Part shown: positions 4,390-6,108 of the stretch, piece after piece
How positions within the stretch are numbered: the first letter of the stretch is position 1
How the letters are laid out: the number at the start of each line of letters is the position of its first letter
From: Treponema sp.
GTDB taxonomy: Bacteria > Spirochaetota > Spirochaetia > Treponematales > Breznakiellaceae
DNA: 6,108 bases
Assembly (NCBI GenBank): GCA_031254385.1
Contig: JAIRUO010000244.1
Coordinates: 1-6,108, forward strand
Reading direction: 5' to 3'
Position numbers and translations under genes: made by a program
The notes under the pieces: model-generated
What the model saw: only the letters and a program-made list of their open reading frames with translations
The model's database searches: none
What the model was told of the DNA's origin: nothing

Positions 4390-5763
4390 ATGAAAGTTCT
4401 TGTAATTGGTTCGGGCGGCCGCGAGCATGCCCTGGTATGGAAGATAGCGCAGTCGGATAAAGTTGAGAAAGTCTGGGCCGCTCCCGGAAACGGGGGGACT
4501 GCCGGAGAAGACAAGGCCGAAAACTTTCCAATGGAAGCTGATCCCGCATCGGAGGAAGGCCAGAAGACCCTTCTGGAATTCGCCCAAAAAGAGAAAATCG
4601 ATCTGACGGTAGTTGGGCCGGAAACTCCCCTGGCTGCCGGCCTGGTGGACAAATTCCGTTCCACCGACCTTGCCATTATCGGGCCTAATAATAAAGCTGC
4701 CCTGCTTGAAGCAAGCAAAGTTTACTCAAATACCTTTATGAACCGCCACAAGGTCAGAACCGCCAAACGCAAAAGCTTTAACGATGCTGCGGCTGCGGCT
4801 GCTTTCGTGGACGATCATTTTGGCAAAAAACGAAAATCCGAAACCGATGTTCTGCCCCTGGTCATAAAAGCTGACGGCCTAGCCGCTGGCAAGGGTGTTG
4901 TCATCGCAAAAACCCAGGAAGAAGCAAAGGAATGTGTTTCATCATTCATGAAAAAAGCAGCTCTGGGAGACGCAGGAAAAAGCGTGGTATTCGAGGAATT
5001 TCTAAAGGGCCGGGAAGTTTCTGTCATCGCGGCTGTGAGCGCAAGCCCTGGAAAAAAAGCGGTGATCCGGCCTTTTGTCCCGGCCAGAGATCACAAGAGT
5101 CGCTTTGAAGGAGGCGTAGGGCCCAATACCGGAGGCATGGGGGCCATTGCGCCGATTCCTGACTTTACAGCCGGACTGCAAAAGGATTTTGTAAACGCGA
5201 TCCTCATTCCCACTGCCAAAGGCATGGAAGCGGAGAAAATGGATTACCGGGGGTTTATCTTTTTTGGATTAATGATACAGGACGAACAGTGCTATTTGCT
5301 GGAGTACAATGTACGCTTTGGCGACCCGGAAGCGCAGGCAATACTGCCGCTGTTGGATTCGGATTTAACCGATCTCTGTCTCTCCATTTTGGATAACAGC
5401 CTTGTATCTTTCAATCTAAAATGGAAAAAAAATCATTGCTGCGCACCTGTGGTTGTAGCAGCCGGTTATCCTGAATCCTACCATAAGGGTGATCCAATAG
5501 CGTTTAATCACGCAAAGCTGAATCAGTCAGGCGCAAAGGTTTTTATTGCGGGAGCTCAAAGGGGAAGCGGCGGCCCCTTGGGTTCTGGGCTCCGCACATC
5601 AGGAGGCAGGGTACTGGCTGTTAGCGCCTTGGGGAAAGACGGAGAAGAGGCCCGGACAAAAGCGTATGGGGCTATGAGCTTTATTGGTTTTGAAGGCATG
5701 TCCTATCGTAAAGACATTGGCCTTTATATCGCATCTAACTCAAAAGAAGAAAACAATGAGTAG
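4390..5763 (+). CDS. purD: Phosphoribosylamine-glycine ligase (GAR synthetase)
   Basis: Catalyses the ATP-dependent joining of glycine to 5-phosphoribosylamine, the second step of de novo purine synthesis, in the cytoplasm. The chain shows the family's order of landmarks: N-terminal MKVLVIGSGGREHAL (1-15), VGPETPLAAG (75-84), ATP-grasp loop KADGLAAGKGVV (160-171), ARDHK (232-236) with GPNTGGMGA (244-252), metal/ATP residues in EYNVRFGDPEAQ (305-316), and C-terminal GGRVLAV (405-411) and YRKDIG (439-444). At 457 residues it is a little longer than the common 420-430, through short insertions around 144-154 and 390-402 and a charged tail. The ATG is certain from the conserved N-terminus, yet it has no Shine-Dalgarno and lies 8 bp after a perfect TATAAT. 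It is divergent from the lipoprotein operon and overlaps the next gene by 8 bp. Confidence 0.97.
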   Translation: MKVLVIGSGGREHALVWKIAQSDKVEKVWAAPGNGGTAGEDKAENFPMEADPASEEGQKTLLEFAQKEKIDLTVVGPETPLAAGLVDKFRSTDLAIIGPNNKAALLEASKVYSNTFMNRHKVRTAKRKSFNDAAAAAAFVDDHFGKKRKSETDVLPLVIKADGLAAGKGVVIAKTQEEAKECVSSFMKKAALGDAGKSVVFEEFLKGREVSVIAAVSASPGKKAVIRPFVPARDHKSRFEGGVGPNTGGMGAIAPIPDFTAGLQKDFVNAILIPTAKGMEAEKMDYRGFIFFGLMIQDEQCYLLEYNVRFGDPEAQAILPLLDSDLTDLCLSILDNSLVSFNLKWKKNHCCAPVVVAAGYPESYHKGDPIAFNHAKLNQSGAKVFIAGAQRGSGGPLGSGLRTSGGRVLAVSALGKDGEEARTKAYGAMSFIGFEGMSYRKDIGLYIASNSKEENNE

Positions 5764-6108
5764 TGGCAGTACCATTTTATGGGCAATAATTATTCAATTT
5801 TCGCTTATTCTTATAAGCGCGACTTTTGCCCTTGCGGAAATTTCACTTCTTACAATTAACAAAAACAAACTAGAAAGCCTTTCCCTTCAGGGCAGCAAAA
5901 AGGCCAAACACCTTTTATCCCTGCTGAGTGATCCGGGAAAATTCCTTGCAACTATCCAGGTCGGGAATACCCTGACAGGTTTTTTGGGTAGCGCATTTGC
6001 GGCAGAAAATTTCTCCGGCTTTTTGACAGCTTTTCTTGTTTTCATCAGGATACCTCTTCCGCAAAAAACCTTAAGCACCATATCGGTAGTTACAGTTATC
6101 CTTGTACT
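5756..6108 (+). CDS. DUF21/CBS-type membrane protein (TlyC/CorC/CNNM family), N-terminal part only
   Basis: Starting from the ATG at 5756-5758, which overlaps the purD stop in another frame, an open frame runs to the window edge and gives 117 residues. The first 28 are a transmembrane helix (WAIIIQFSLILISATFALAE), followed by the family hallmark: an Ala-Glu-Ile-Ser-Leu-Leu stretch, a basic turn, LLSDPGKFLATIQVGNTL and GFLGSAFAAENF (about residues 56-85). This is the start of a DUF21 (CNNM) transmembrane domain, which in full-length proteins is followed by two CBS domains and a CorC/HlyC domain. Members are linked to Mg2+/Co2+ efflux; the 'hemolysin TlyC' name is historical. The only ribosome-binding candidate is the weak AAGAAGA in the end of purD, so coupled translation is likely. 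The C-terminal architecture cannot be seen here. Confidence 0.85.
   Translation, partial: MSSGSTILWAIIIQFSLILISATFALAEISLLTINKNKLESLSLQGSKKAKHLLSLLSDPGKFLATIQVGNTLTGFLGSAFAAENFSGFLTAFLVFIRIPLPQKTLSTISVVTVILV

Noticed and set aside
4293..4718. 141-codon minus-strand open frame across the purD start
   Set aside because: It is antisense to the conserved N-terminus of purD and covers the divergent promoters; composition is Ser/Arg/Pro-rich with no recognisable domain.

Overview
The window looks like a stretch of bacterial chromosome in which conserved housekeeping genes flank a more AT-rich accessory block. Gene content and style suggest a spirochaete, possibly a Treponema of the gut type: several short Cys-lipoproteins, a TlyC-like DUF21 protein, and metK and purD of bacterial type. 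This taxonomic guess rests on general resemblance only and is of low to moderate confidence.

Layout. Left flank (1-1708, plus strand): the body of a tRNA-Arg(CCU) whose first base lies just outside the window, then metK (S-adenosylmethionine synthetase) and, 7 bp behind it, arfB (GGQ-type ribosome-rescue hydrolase). Middle block (about 1709-4380, visibly richer in A+T): an Xre-type regulator gene on the minus strand; a 165-bp divergent control region; a plus-strand gene for a 104-residue lipoprotein; a 13-bp-stem hairpin between convergent gene ends; and a minus-strand two-gene operon encoding a DUF3298/RsiV-like lipoprotein followed by a lipoprotein with five tetratricopeptide repeats. Right flank (4390 to the end, plus strand): purD (GAR synthetase of purine synthesis), overlapped by 8 bp by the start of a DUF21/CBS-type (TlyC/CorC/CNNM) membrane protein gene that runs off the window.

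The most structured part is the divergent xre/lipoprotein interval. Three copies of a dyad with core ATGRTATTATCAT repeat with an exact 26-bp period (centres 2131, 2157, 2183). The second and third copies coincide with a good -35 (TTGACA) and -10 (TATTAT) for the lipoprotein gene. A perfect 9+3+9 palindrome overlaps the start codon of xre. This is what an autoregulatory repressor switch with one dedicated lipoprotein target would look like. The predicted lipoprotein leader also carries two back-to-back hairpins. No other stretch has comparable regulatory architecture.

The second notable point is the purD/lipoprotein-operon divergent region. Two opposing promoters are superimposed on about 37 bp, and the purD -10 hexamer sits only 8 bp before an ATG that has no Shine-Dalgarno sequence, suggesting a leaderless or nearly leaderless purD mRNA. 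No gene-free stretch exceeds 300 bases. I see no CRISPR array, insertion sequence or phage gene.
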